A stretch of DNA of 64,000 nt from Guadua angustifolia (GCA_036346375.1 JAYEVE010000689.1:1-64000), one strand, 5' to 3'. Shown: positions 22,136 through 33,450, counted from the stretch's first letter. The notes: generated from the sequence alone by a model not told the origin. Made by a program: numbers and translations.

Positions 22136-22490
22136 CTAACTACCATATCTTGTGGTTTTATCCTTAGTTTGTTAGGAGTCCAAGTCTTCTATAACTAGGA
22201 CTCTTTTGACTATATAAGCCAACTCCTGTACTTGTAATCCTTGAAGCATTACAGTAGATTGTTTCCTATAATTTTTTCCATCAGGGTTTTTTCATGTTAA
22301 ATTGTGTCTCCAATATTTTGCCGTGCTAATCCTAACATATCATTATCGCATCAAGGAGTGTAGTGTACCCTGCATACCTTTGCCAATGTCTGATAGCCCC
22401 TACTGTGTCTCTGTTGTGGCCTTCTACACACAACCGCAGTCATCATTTTTCTAGCCCCGTAGCAATTTTTTAGCAAAATTTGGCTCACTT

Positions 22491-22706
22491 GCGAACGTAA
22501 TTGCAAAAACAGTCCTATCCGCCACTGTGGAAGGCAAACGTAATTGTAAAAATAGCCCTATCCTCCACTGCACAAGGCGAATGTATTTGCAAAAAACAGT
22601 TCTATCCTCTACTGTGGAAGGCACACATAATTACAAAAATAGCCCTATCCTCCACTGTGGAAGACGAACGTAATTACAAAAATAGCCCTATCCCCCACTG
22701 CGTAAG
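22491..22706. repeat. 43-bp minisatellite, five copies
   Basis: The unit starts 'gcgaacgtaattgcaaaaa' and ends 'ccactgtggaag'. Copies are 43, 43, 44, 43 and 43 bases and differ at several positions each, so the array is not newly made. A frame of 95 codons is open through it only by chance; the unit length is not a multiple of three, so no repeated peptide results. The array lies about 150 bases past the LTR end at 22337. Confidence 0.93.
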
Positions 22707-23621
22707 AACCTTTAGATTAAAAAAAATAACACATAAGGCTAGAAAAGTGATGATTTTGCATCACTTCAAGAAACAAGGGATTTCATGAGCTGCTGGATCA
22801 TGTTGAAATGCCAATGATGGCTACAGTAGCCATACGCAACTCTCAGTTCCCCTCCAGGAGCTTTTGGTTTGCCGTTGTTATCAACAATCTGAATGCTTTT
22901 TGTACCTATTATTTGTGGGTGGTTCTAATGTTAAAAAAGGAGATCCTTCTATGCATGACTATTTTGTAGTTACACAAATATTAAATCATAAATAAAAAAT
23001 ATGATTACTTTGACTCGGTGTTGTTAGCTTACAGGAGAACGATTGAGTATTCCATATCCTCTAGCTAATCCGGGCATTTTTTTTAGATAAAGAATTTAAA
23101 TCCGAACTAATCCGGGCATATACACCAACATATCAGTAAGTAAGCAAAAGAAATTCCTTGTGCAGCTCTTTTCTATCACTGGCGTTATTAGCACCCTCAC
23201 AGTTTGCCTTAATGCAATCTCACTGCAACCTGCACAAAGATCATCGATCGAAAGGCAATCTACCAATCTATTATTTAACATCTACGTAATATCAAGCCAC
23301 ACAATTACGCAAGAAATTTAACCCATTATGCGAGTCACGACCTCTGTAGTTTGTACGATATTTGCTTAAACTCACGATCTGAACTGTGATCTTAGACATT
23401 TCACACGACACGCACCGTTTGCCTACTTTTTATGTCGTCCTCTTGGAAGCGTCTGAGACTTTGCACACCGAATCCCAACCACCGGCGTGGCACCGAACGC
23501 TCGACCGAGCATATACGTCGAGCTCAGCATCTCCAGCTTGGCTCAAACTCGAGACGAGGCGCAGCTAAGCAGAGCAGAAGGAGTGAACTACCGCGCGAGG
23601 AGGCGAAAACGGAACAGGGAG
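22707..23621. other. Intergenic DNA; right part may be Rboh upstream region
   Basis: No gene is seen. The final 230 bases (about 23,390-23,621) turn GC-rich and look like promoter or 5' leader DNA of the Rboh exon on the other side of the hAT at 23622-24654. This link is inference from position and composition only. Confidence 0.4.
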
Positions 23622-24654
23622 CAGGGCCAGTCCTGAGTTTGTGGGGGGCCCAAACGAAATTATAGACGGAGACCTCTAACATAACTATCAAAATATTTTT
23701 TATACTACCACGATCAATTAAAAGGATAATATTCAGTATATTATAGAAATTATTATCGATAAATAAATGTAAGTACAAAAATGAGATTATTTACCTCAAA
23801 CATTTGTAGAGATCATCTTAGAAAATATCTTCTAACATTGCTAGATGTAAAATCATCAATTATGGCCTCAACATTAATGTCATCCAATAACTTCTTCTTA
23901 ATATATAAAGTTGCCAAACCATTTAACCTTTCTTGAGACATTGTAGATCTCAAATAGTTCTTTAATAATTTCAACTTTGAAAAGCTTCTTTCACTAATAC
24001 CACGCTGAATCGCACAAGAAATAAAATCCGATAAGCAACAGCAATATTACCATAATAATCCACTTTTCTAACAAACTCAAAAATCTCCACAGCAGCACAT
24101 TGGTCTATCCGTAAAGTTATTTGAAGATTCTTAACTCGTAAATCGATTATTTAACTCAAAATCGATGAATCATTAACAGAGAAAGTTTTTACCAACTTAG
24201 TACAATAATCTTTAAGTTCAATATAATCCAATGACTTCAAAGTTGTTGAGCTCTTAAAAGGTCCAAATATACCTTTGAATACTTAGAGTTCTTTAAATCT
24301 GCTTTTTCAATGAACTCGATCATATCAACCATAATAAAAAAGTAATTAACTTTAAAATTTTTCTCATCTTATAGAATTGCTTCACTACTGCAATCATTTT
24401 CATCAAACTATTAAAGATTGCTTCGGTTTCGACAAAAAACAAATTGACATACGTTTACTAAAATATTAATTCCCAAAGATTCCATCGTTGGATTGACATG
24501 AAATTTAGACTGTAGAAACTAGATTTAATTTCGAAACTAACCCAACAAAAATCAGCTCAATCGGATCTATAGATCTAAAGTTATAACCTTCACAAATTAA
24601 TTATACTAATAGATAACGGGACCCGATAGTTTGGGGGCCGCCCTGCTCGCCCTG
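23622..24654 (-). mobile_element. hAT element remnant with transposase C-terminus
   Basis: The left end reads CAGGGCCAGTCCTGAG and the right end, reverse complemented, CAGGGCGAGCAGGGCGG, both with the CAGGG start of many hAT elements followed by a C/G-run and 'caaac'. On the minus strand the interior encodes the C-terminal dimerisation region of a hAT transposase. At about 1 kb most of the transposase is deleted. No matching 8-bp duplication could be found, so the ends are provisional. Confidence 0.75.
23813..24560 (-). pseudogene. hAT transposase C-terminal fragment
   Basis: On the minus strand the frame ending at the stop at 23815-23813 reads SERSFSKLKLLKNYLRSTMS then QERLNGLATLYIKKKLLDDI and INVEAIIDDFTSSNVRRYF. 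This is the conserved hAT dimerisation tail of the DUF4371/TTF-type group. Upstream sequence (24003 to about 24560) is AT-rich and frameshifted but probably the preceding transposase part. No N-terminal zinc finger or catalytic triad can be seen. Confidence 0.85.
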
Positions 24655-24772
24655 CCCCAGGAACGGGCCTGCAGGGAGGCACAGCATTTGTGGGTTTAGG
24701 GGAATCGGAGACATGGTCGGTGGACACGGAGGATAGAAGCAACAAGAAGCGTGGTAGGGGCATGGAGGGTCC

Positions 24773-25406
24773 ATGTGGACGCCGGTGCAGATGTCGGACA
24801 GAGGGCGGCGGAGCTGGCACCGGCGCATCGCGGACTACCTCACCAACGGCCAGATCGAAGCGTCCGACAATGAGTCGTTTACCACCGTGTACAGCGAGGA
24901 GTCATTTGCATCGACGTCCGCCGCGGCGGGCGGTGCTGGTGGCAGAGGCAACGCCGTAGGGGGAATGCTGCCGGCGTTTATTGCCGACCAAAGCGACCTC
25001 GTGGAGGTCATGCTGGAGCTCAACAAGGAGTCCATGGTGGTCCGCACTCCGCAGCGTGACACACACGCCGGAAGCGGGCGGAGCCTGAGCCGGTGCTCGT
25101 CAACGTCGTCGCTGATAGGCAAGAAGGTCGCGTGGCTGCCGTCGCCGTCGCCGCGACCCCTGCCGGCGGCGCCCAATCAGCAGTCGCGGGAGGCGGCGCT
25201 GGCCGCCCGCGAGCGGCGTCGCATCCAGGCTCGGCTGAACCGTTCGTGCTCCGGCGCGAGGCGCTCTCTCAAGGGCCTCCGGTTCATCAGCCGCACGATC
25301 GGCTCCACCGAGGCTGGTGCCCAGCTGTGGCGCCGCGTCGAGGAGCGCTTAAACGCCCTCTCCCGTGACTGCCTCCTCGCCCGCGACGATTTCGGCGACT
25401 GCATCG
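24773..25406 (+). pseudogene. RBOH: Rboh NADPH oxidase, first exon
   Basis: The frame contains the conserved N-terminal block of plant respiratory burst oxidases: LPAFIADQSDLVEVMLEL, REAALAARERRRIQARLNRS, GARRSLKGLRFISRTIGS and RLNALSRDCLLARDDFGDCI. It ends ATC-G at a GT donor (25407), where Rboh exon 1 normally ends. Start candidates are the ATG at 24773 and at 24791; a stop lies upstream in frame. Rboh proteins make apoplastic superoxide; the EF hands, six membrane segments and FAD/NADPH domains are absent. The next exon lies in the opposite orientation at 25511-25666, so the gene is broken. Confidence 0.88.
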
Positions 25407-25510
25407 GTACGCGCATCTCACGCCCACTTTGCAAGTAATTCGCTTGTCACAAACTTCATTCGTCTCACGACACGATCGAGATGGCATTGGTGCCGGCGAT
25501 GACTAGCTAC

Positions 25511-25666
25511 ATGTCGAACAAGATTCGAATTCGCGCGTCGAAGATCTGGTCGGATATTTGGAGCCAGAAGTCGTAAAGCTCCTCCTTGCTGATCCGCTCC
25601 AGGTTCTGCCGCCGCATCCAGGCTCGACGAAGTTGCCCACCGCGAACTCCTTGGAGTCCACCATCC
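25511..25666 (-). pseudogene. RBOH: Rboh exon 2, inverted relative to exon 1
   Basis: On the minus strand, after the acceptor CTAG (25670-25667), the exon begins MVDSKEFAVGNF, changes frame, then reads RRQNLERISKEELYDFWLQI and SDQIFDAR to FDM, ending at a GT donor (25510-25509). This is the segment that directly follows exon 1 in Rboh proteins; its splice phase (G|GG ATG) fits exon 1's end exactly. A small deletion after AVGNF breaks the frame. It lies 105 bases from exon 1 but on the other strand, so an inversion with a breakpoint in intron 1 and another in intron 2 is the simplest reading. Confidence 0.87.
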
Positions 25667-27270
25667 CTAGTTACAGCCGGCTCATCGTGGCAGGGTTAAC
25701 ATTTTCGTTTTGCAACCAAAATTCGAGATGTGTTTGGCACCAGTTTGCCGCGATTTTCGACCAAAATTCGGTGAAAACCGAACGGTTTGCGCAAGTCAAA
25801 CACCCGGTCAAACCGATTCAAAAATCATGAAACCTGCTCGAAACATTTAAATACCGATCGGTTTGGATTGAAAATTGGCAGTAGATGGAAAAAGTTGGAA
25901 AATGCAAGGAAAAATTGAGAAAAAAATCATAATAAATTATAAAAAAGCCTAGGGAGGACCAAAAATCCAGAAAAACTGTAAGAAATATGTAAAAAATATG
26001 AAAAATTGTGATGAAATTCCGGTATGACCTTTGCTATATTTTACAACAATTTGAAGTTGTAAAGTATATATTTTGCAATAATAGTACAAGTATAGAAGAA
26101 TGTGAAAATTTTCAACAAGATCTTTGCTATATTTTAAACAATCTCAAGTTGCAAATCAGGCATTTAGCAATAATATATCAAAAAATAACATTTCATTCAA
26201 TACCATTGACAACTCAATCCAACAAACCTACACTTCAGCAACAATCATTTCAATAGCATGGCATATGATATTTGAAATCAATTTTTCTCACTAATTATGA
26301 ATGTTCACACTTGGCATAGTTTTGTCCTCGTTCCATCGTCGCACATGTGCCGTGTTGGATCTACATGAACGCTATGTTAGTAAAAAATCAAGTTGCAATA
26401 AAATGAAACATACAAATGAAACATTACCTTTAGCGTTACGGCTAGTATTGCTGGGTGTATACTTGGTTGGTTATATTGTATTTCTCGATGGACATCAAGA
26501 CCAATCCTCATGTGGCTAGCAACTCTGTCTTGTAATCGTGCTAGTTTTGTCCCGTCTATGTACTTATTGTTTGCCATTGTTGATATAACATGGCATAAAA
26601 CTCGGAGTCGTGCCACTCATAGATTCATTGGGTGGTTGTTTGTGCATGAGTATCAGAGATGGCATAATCGTAGCTGCTATATGAGCCATAACTCCCTTAT
26701 ATCTCAAAGAACACCATAGGAGCTACTGACTATCTTGTGGTGCCGCCCTTTCCTTCCCTCTAGTAGTCTCTCTCTGTGATTGGGAAGCGCCATGGTGTCT
26801 GTCTTGTTGCATGAGTATACTACGACTCTCTTGTAATTGTATGGGAAGTCAGTATTCGAAAGGGAAGTGGGAGGGATGGAGAGATCAGCAGGGGACTGAC
26901 CACCGTCACTATCCATTTTGGAGCTACTGTCATTGGATTCTTGGTATAGCGGGCTCCAACGATCCGTGTTAGTTGAGTTATCACTCTCTACATATTGTTC
27001 TTACTATGTGGGATGTTTCCCTTTTTTTTAGGGAGCTTTCCTTTTTTACTTGCTCCTCCTCAAGCACTGCTTTGTGCTTTCTTTCTTGTGTGAGTGTCAC
27101 CCACCGGCCGGTCTCTGTCCTGCGATGAACTCTATGACATCCTTGTCAATAGATTGCCGCCCCCTCCTCTAGCCTCTGTAGAGGTACCACTGCCTAGCAC
27201 CGTGCTCATACCTGCCACCTACCTGGCTAATAAATTCGCCTCACTGAGGCAGCCCACAACAGGTCAGAAG

Positions 27271-27594
27271 TTATTCCTCCTGATCAGCATCATCCGTGTA
27301 TGCTTCATACATACTTTTTCTCGTTAGGGAATGTGCAACTGCTGCTTCCTTTCTGAACCTCTCCTCCCTCTGTCCCTTCTTTGTATCATTCGTCCTGTTC
27401 AGGTCGCGCTGAAAGTACTCGCGAACATCCTTAGAGACTTGATTGCAATGGACGACATTTGTATCACATCCTGCCAGGTAGTGCTTAAATCGGGTTGTAC
27501 CGCCTCCTTTTTTTCTTTTTGTGATAATACTTGCATCGAAATCCACCACCCATCTTCTCGCCGTGCTCCCAAATAACACGCCCAGGTCTGCCAT
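27271..27594 (-). pseudogene. BED-type N-terminal transposase fragment (hAT)
   Basis: The open frame carries TTRFKHYLAGCDTNVVHCNQV followed by a basic, charged helix (DVREYFQRDLNRTNDTKKGQ, REERFRKEAAVAHS). The RFKxHLAG...C pattern is the second half of the BED zinc finger at the start of many plant hAT transposases; the first cysteine pair is not visible in frame. Downstream minus-strand stretches to about 26,380 are open only in pieces. The fragment fits the hAT element that contains it. Confidence 0.65.
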
Positions 27595-28360
27595 TTGCTA
27601 ATACAAAACAGCAACAAGTCAGTCATTCCTACAAAAAAAAGTCTCTACATAGCATAATTCAATCATCATGTGTTTAGCATATTATCAACATATGCATCAA
27701 AAACTATTATACATGATTAATCTCTCTACTATATATCCAAGTGGTGCTTCAATAGCTCGGATTATTATACATGACTAATCTCTCATCTATACATCCAAGC
27801 GGAGCTTCAGTAGCGTAGGCTATTATACTTCACTAATCTCTCTACTGCATCCTATCACCACATGCATACTTAGTAATTTAGCATCCTAGTTAGCTACTTA
27901 GCATATTGAATCATCAACGAAGTATTAAGCATGCTAGATACCATGATTTGATTACTCTAACTACTAGGACAAGCACACATAGTACACTCATTGGGCTACA
28001 AGAAAAAAAATCGACATCAATGCACCAACAATCACAAGCACATGGTAGTCATCACCTAGAGCAGTGAAAATCCGAGATCAACATCAAAAATCGACCTAAT
28101 CTATGCGTAAAATCGCCGTTTATGGAAAATCGACGCATGCTGGACACCAAGCAATAAACTAAAATTTTGTTTAAAAATCGAGCTTACCACTTGGTTTCCA
28201 TTGCTTCTCCGGTGAAAAGGTGGCAGGTGGCGGATCTGGTTGGTTTCGGGCGTGCAGAGGGTTTGGGGAATGCGAGATCTTTTTTTTTGTTTCCTTTTCA
28301 ATTTTTCTCATTTGTTTTTTGCTCTAAAACATTTTCTAAATTCAATTTTTTCACAACTTT

Positions 28361-28556
28361 TCATCCCATATGTGACAATGATATTAGTACTAATTTTATG
28401 AATTTTTAGATAAATTTTTTCAATTTTTTGAATTCAAATTTGAATCAGATTAGTTTTTTCATCCCATATGTGACAATGATATTAGTACTAATTTTAGGAA
28501 TTTTTAGATAAAATTTTCCAAATTTTTGGAATTCAAATTCAATTGGATCGCTTTTT
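28361..28556. repeat. 98-bp tandem duplication in hAT right end
   Basis: The phrase 'tcatcccatatgtgacaatg' with about 75 following bases occurs at 28361 and again at 28459, with a few substitutions. It lies in the right sub-terminal zone of the hAT element. Confidence 0.88.
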
Positions 28557-28645
28557 TGGTCGATTTGAAATGTCGAACCTAAGAAAGTTCGATTTTTGTG
28601 AATTTCTGGTCGGTCTTTGACGGCTTTGCTAACCCTGCATCGTGG

Positions 28646-29760
28646 TAATATAGAAGTGGGAGCCGAAAGGATAACTACAGGTGAGAATATACAGGCCATG
28701 TTTGATTCAAGATTAATAACACGTATGCAAAGTTTTAATTTGGATAAATTTGTATAAATTTGAATGGGATGGCGGGCACAAATATGATTTACTGTCTCTA
28801 ATCACAAATAGTTGTTATTTGGACACTGATACGGTCTCTAAAATATAATTTTGACCACTAATTTCTATTATAACTAATTCAATGCCCATGCTGCTACAAT
28901 TTGAAAAACAAAATTGGTAACAAAACATAAAAGTCAAGCAATAAAAGAAAATTGTGCTACAAGATCAAACATCTATTTCTCTCGACATAAAAGTTTTATG
29001 GTTTCTCCCAGATGAATTAAAACCTACTATCTGCTGTAGCTATACTAAAGCCCTCCCACAAAAACCGCTGGCCTCAACATTCCTCTCAAGACGAGATACC
29101 CTATACGCTAGAGATACGGCATAAGGACTAATTCCTCCTAGGAGTAGAAAAGAGGCTTCCTATATATATATATAGCCAAGTTATTGCTAACACAACAAAG
29201 AAAGACAAATCACAAAGAACTCACACTACCATACGGTAATATAACAAGCCGTAAAAAGTCCTAAATGAAGTTACCGCAGAAGCTTTAAAGTCTATTTTCT
29301 TTCGGCTTTGAGGAAACATCTTACGCTTTTGTTTGTTAGTTCAATGAATTTCTCAAAAACCATAAGCAAATTTTACATGAAAGCATAGGAAAAATTCTTC
29401 CAAAAAGAGAACACAAACAAACCGTAAAAGGATCCGTATCTTGGAGGTGCATGGTTCGAAGCATCAGTGATCCTCATTACAAGGCGGTGGTGTCTCGTCT
29501 TACGCCGCTGGTCGCCTGACTCCATGAAGAGCAGCGGGCGCCGATCGCCACTGCGGTGTGCATCACGGCGAAGCAACCACAAAACCATTAGCATGGAGAC
29601 AATTCAGAAATTGCTTGTGTCCACAAGAAAATGGTATTTTTCAGGAGACGCTTTGCATGTTGTCGATATTTCCGCTTCGAGAAAACTAATATTAGCAAGG
29701 AAGCAAGAGAAGCTTCAATCCAAACTGCACACAAATCAAAACTTTTACCATACTAAATTT
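28646..29760. other. Intergenic DNA with a MITE-like fragment
   Basis: No gene is seen. At 28,790-28,880 the bases 'cacaaatagttgttatttgg' and the following AT-rich run match, in inverse orientation, a stretch at about 52,300-52,318, so a common short transposon is present at both places. The GC-rich patch at 29,467-29,590 is open on both strands without recognisable content. Confidence 0.45.
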
Positions 29761-29799
29761 CACTACAAGAAATAGGGAAAATTCGTGGCCAAAAACCCA

Positions 29800-30125
29800 C
29801 TAATTTAGCCAAAACCCACTAATTTAAGTTAAATTGTGGCAAACCGTCAATTTAGTTCACGAATTTAACTCGACGAATTAATCAATTAAATTGTGGGTAC
29901 CACGACTTAATATTAAATTCGTGGGTTACTAGAAAACCCACGTAATTTAATCATAAATTGGAATTTAAAAACCCACGATTTAATTAAATTTGAAATGGGT
30001 AAAACTCATTTACTTAAATTAAATTGGTTGAATAAAACTCACGATTTATCAGTTAAATTCGTAATGTGAATAAAACCCACGATTTAATCGTTAAATTCGT
30101 GGGTTTTATGTGACCCACTAATTTA
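29800..30125. repeat. Sub-terminal repeat zone of second CACTA element
   Basis: At least eight copies of an A/T-rich motif centred on AAACCCACGATTTAA or its complement occur here, with matching copies at 35,810-35,990. This paired distribution supports the element borders. Confidence 0.85.
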
Positions 30126-30279
30126 TTAGCCATTATACAAAAAAATATATATATATCTCCGGTGACCGACCATCCATCCAAATTTTGTATTTCATTGATG
30201 TCGTCGATCATTATTTTGGTAATTTGATACTCAAATTATAGCAGAAGCATTAGCCCATTTTCCAAACTCGAAAATCAGA

Positions 30280-30560
30280 ATAATATATATATAAACCGGA
30301 TTTAACGTGGAAAACCCCTCCAATGCGGCGGGTAAAAACCACGCACCGCCGCAAACTTCACTATTTTCAAGAGTGTTTACAAATCACCGAGAGATCAACT
30401 CACACGGCTTACAAGATGAACATATATAAGGTAATAACCTAGGTCAAGAATAACAACGATCCGCATCAGCTCCGACAAGAATAACCTAGGTCAAGAATAA
30501 TTCCAGGCTAAGCCTCCCGTGACGGCAACCTCCGCCTCCGCTCCGGTTTAAATTAGCCTT
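30280..30560 (-). repeat. Copia-type LTR fragment, reverse orientation
   Basis: On the minus strand this has a TATA-like 'ttatatatgttc', a transcribed part, and 'ggggttttccacgttaaatcc', the same tail as the LTR family at 6426, 15411 and 22141. It is a related but different LTR and has no internal region attached. Confidence 0.5.
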
Positions 30561-30588
30561 CTTTTAAATTTGGATCATAATTCAACAA

Positions 30589-30675
30589 AAACTAAGTCAC
30601 TGAAATATACAAAATTTCGGCATAACCTCTCTAGTAAATAGGACATCCACTCAGCAGACAAAAAAATATTTGCAG

Positions 30676-30706
<31 letters not shown>

Positions 30707-30720
30707 CAATCTCTTCAACC
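30589..30720. repeat. Left copy of repeat flanking HRD3 piece
   Basis: The phrase 'aaaactaagtcac' to 'ctctagtaaataggacatcc' followed by an AT microsatellite (30682-30709) and 'caatctct' recurs at 33371-33556. The two direct copies bracket the HRD3 exons and differ mostly in microsatellite length. Confidence 0.85.
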
Positions 30721-30873
30721 AAAAGAATTCCATTTCTTCATTGGCAAATAGACCTCTTCCTTAAAATCATTATTTAAGGTACAATGATCTATTTGCAAAA
30801 TTAACAAAGACAATAATAAGGTATTTCCATTAATTTATTCCCAGATATTTACTGTAAATACCATATTTAAAAA

Positions 30874-32506
30874 CCTCTGACGCTCTCGCAAGTACAGGAC
30901 AGTTACAAGGCATGCAAAGAGCGTCAATAATGTTGCGTTCCCTTCATTCATAAGAACATCCTCCACCCATTCCTCAACTACAGGATACATCTCCGGCAGT
31001 GAATCAATAAAATGAACCTGGAATTTAGAAAGATTTAGCTGAGCACTGCAAGGAGCAAAACAACGGTGTTGACAATAAGGCATGATGGGAATACCAAATA
31101 TGACAAGCAAAGCATGATGGTGATACAAAATATGGCATGCAAAGCAAAAACTAAAGGTGAGCAATAATCATCAGGGACTATACTATACGGTCAGTCAAGA
31201 TGCACAACATGAACCAGCATCACACTGTTCATGAATTGAACTGAGCTTAAACAAATCCAGCGTCATACTTGAGCTTGAAATATACCTACACGCGAACTAC
31301 ACAAATACTTTGTCTTGTATGAAACTAAGCACTGGATGGGACACATAGAAAAATAATGTCTTACCAAAAAACTGCCAGCATAGTTCTTCCTTATCCATAA
31401 ACTTGTTAGTGCAAGCATGACAGGAAGCTTGGCTGCTGGATCCACCTCAACAGCCTGATCATAGTATCTTTTTGCCAAGTGCAAATCAAGGGGAAGTCCG
31501 TGACCATGCTCGTGCATGTACCCAAGGTTAAACATGGCTTGAGCATTAGATTGTGACTGAGCATGCATATATGCCTCTGCTGCACGCTCATAGTCCCTCC
31601 CTACACCCTGTAACACAAAATGACAGATCCAATATGTGATGTCAGCTTCCATAAAAAAAAAGTAATGTCAGAAATAGTAGTTTCTTAGAGAGCACACAAT
31701 CCCCTAGTATCTCTGAAGTAGAGAAGTAAATTTAGTAGCCATCTTTTATTTAGCTATCTAAATAGTTTCCTTTGGAAAAGTTGCCTCATAAACATGACAG
31801 TTGGTTCATCTCAAAATACATTTCGTAGAAATGAATAACTCGATGAAAACAGATGGCTTATATTGATGTCATCAGGCGGTGGACAACATATATTTGATAT
31901 TCTTTATGAAATTCATAAGACCAAAATGAAATGTTTTCTAATAATATTTTCAAGTCATGTTTTTAGCAATCTGTAATGGCCATACTGACAGGAAAGCAAA
32001 AATGAGGAACATGCCTCCAATATAAAATACTAGAAACCTTAACAAGTAAGTGTTTGATGTGAATACGTTTAAGGTATTTACAAGTCTGCAATAATCTGAT
32101 AGTTCAAGAGAAGACTTCAGAATTGCTCACAAGTCATAAACAAGGAAATGAGTTATAGCAACTCAGAGGACTGGTACACATACCCAGCCATAGTAGTAGG
32201 CATCACCGATCAACAAAGCAGCATGTTCATTACCCTGCTCCGATGCTTGCCACCACAAAGTATGTGCACGGAGATGTCTTTCCATGTCTGTACAGAAGCC
32301 AGATTCTCCCATGCAAATACTTTCATCACCATACCTATCAAGAATCCAGGCGGCATTGCTTTGTGCAACCTCATATCCAAGATCTGCCATTCTAGAATAC
32401 AAGAGTAAAGCTTTCCCTATGTCACCTTTTAAATAGGATTCCAGAGCCCATCTAGACAGCGAGCTCCAGGGTTTCTCTCAGCAACAGACTTGTACAGCAC
32501 TGTTGC
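30874..32506 (-). pseudogene. HRD3: HRD3/SEL1L C-terminal fragment, captured
   Basis: Three minus-strand exons with consensus splice sites are present. 32506-32184 reads YSRMADLGYEVAQSNAAWIL, GESGFCTDMERHLRAHTLWW and ALLIGDAYYYG. 31607-31365 reads GRDYERAAEAYMHAQSQSNA and MFNLGYMHEHGHGLPLDLHL. 31017-30874 reads VHFIDSLPEMYPVVEEWVED then NATLLTLFACLVTVLYLRER. These are the last Sel1 repeats and the C-terminal membrane anchor of HRD3, the ER-associated degradation partner of the HRD1 ubiquitin ligase. A one-base loss near 32,463 breaks the frame after VAER, and the C-terminal tail after RERQR is replaced. Only the 3' third of the gene is present, inside the CACTA element. Confidence 0.9.
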
Positions 32507-33370
32507 CTGAAATAAGAAAGATCACATGAAGGATTCAATTGTTTGACAATATTACTTCAATTGATTTGTGTTTCCCCATTTGTATCATAACAAACTAATA
32601 TCATTTTCTGCAGTTCTATCTCTCTATAGGAACAAGGAAGAGCTTGATCTGACAGAGTAGAGGATACTTCAAGTCTTGTATTATTAAAGGAAAAAAGGCA
32701 ACCAAGTTGCAATCAGATTTTCTGAATGGAGAAAAGGAGGAATGAATAGAATTTTAGTTTGCCGCCTTTACTGGACTGTTGGCATATTACCCAGGCCTGT
32801 TGTTCCTGCTGCCTTGTCAATACACGCTATATGTTACAAAAACATTTACTCAATACACTTCCACTACATGCTATTTACACATTGTGCATGAAATAACTAT
32901 AAGAAAAATTGTTCCAATGGAGCCATTAAACTTGCACCTCAGGAATGCTATAATCAATCAAGGAAGTTCAGCAAGATATATCAAAATCGGATGTGATGAT
33001 TTCATATCAAATCATAAGAAAACAGTGTTTGGAAACTAAAATTTGGATATTGATTTTCTTGGTATCTACAACTAAAGAAAAGGATGGAGGGACATCACAC
33101 TTTTGAAGTTTGCTCAGAGGAGCATCCTAGGTACTATGATGAAAAAATAAATATGAAAAACTATCATAAAAATATTAAAAGCTTCATAAACCTTGAAAAC
33201 TTTGACTACGGAATCCCCTCGTATCTCGACATTACAATGGTATATTTTCGCTGTACTTGGATCCAAATCAAGGTTCTCTGCTTGATCACAATTCTACTTT
33301 ACTTGAACTAAGCTATTTAATATTTCCTCTACTAAAAGACTGAAACCAACCTTTAACTCTTTAAAACCGC

Positions 33371-33450
33371 TTAAAACTAAGTCACGAAATATACAAAATT
33401 TCGACATGACCTCTCTAGTAAATAGGACATCCACTCACAGACAAAAAAAC

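Larger units (their letters stand above)
15411..22337 (+). mobile_element. Small non-autonomous LTR element, split by copia
   Basis: Two 225-bp LTR copies lie at 15411-15635 (TGTTGTAGATAACTC... CCTAACA) and, interrupted by the nested copia element, at 16871-16898 plus 22141-22337. The interior (15636-16870, about 1.2 kb) codes for nothing and ends in a purine tract. Both LTRs are preceded by the same roughly 95-bp stretch ('cattgtgctttattacc', 'aaacaact', 'ttatagatttt.agtta' then purines), so the left copy also carries a piece of 3' interior: a remnant of a tandem LTR-interior-LTR-interior-LTR arrangement. The lack of coding capacity and small size suggest a TRIM/LARD-like family mobilised by a copia element. 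Confidence 0.65.
25691..28637. mobile_element. hAT element, 2,947 bp, with BED remnant
   Basis: The ends are CAGGGTTAAC and, reverse complemented from the right, CAGGGTTAGC, and CATCGTGG is repeated exactly on both sides (25683-25690, 28638-28645), an 8-bp duplication. The element sits in the intron next to the inverted Rboh exon. The interior has worn transposase pieces on the minus strand, a 98-bp tandem duplication, and long AT-rich sub-terminal zones. It is non-autonomous now. Confidence 0.93.

Noticed and set aside
22501..22788. 95-codon protein with internal repeats
   Set aside because: The frame runs through a minisatellite whose 43-base unit is not a multiple of three, so the apparent peptide is incidental.
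23614..24662. 8-bp duplication for the hAT at 23622-24654
   Set aside because: The flanks (acagggag and ccccagga) do not match; the ends may have been trimmed or misplaced.
24773..25406. Functional Rboh gene
   Set aside because: Only the first exon is on the plus strand; exon 2 is inverted and frameshifted, and no membrane or FAD/NADPH exons follow.
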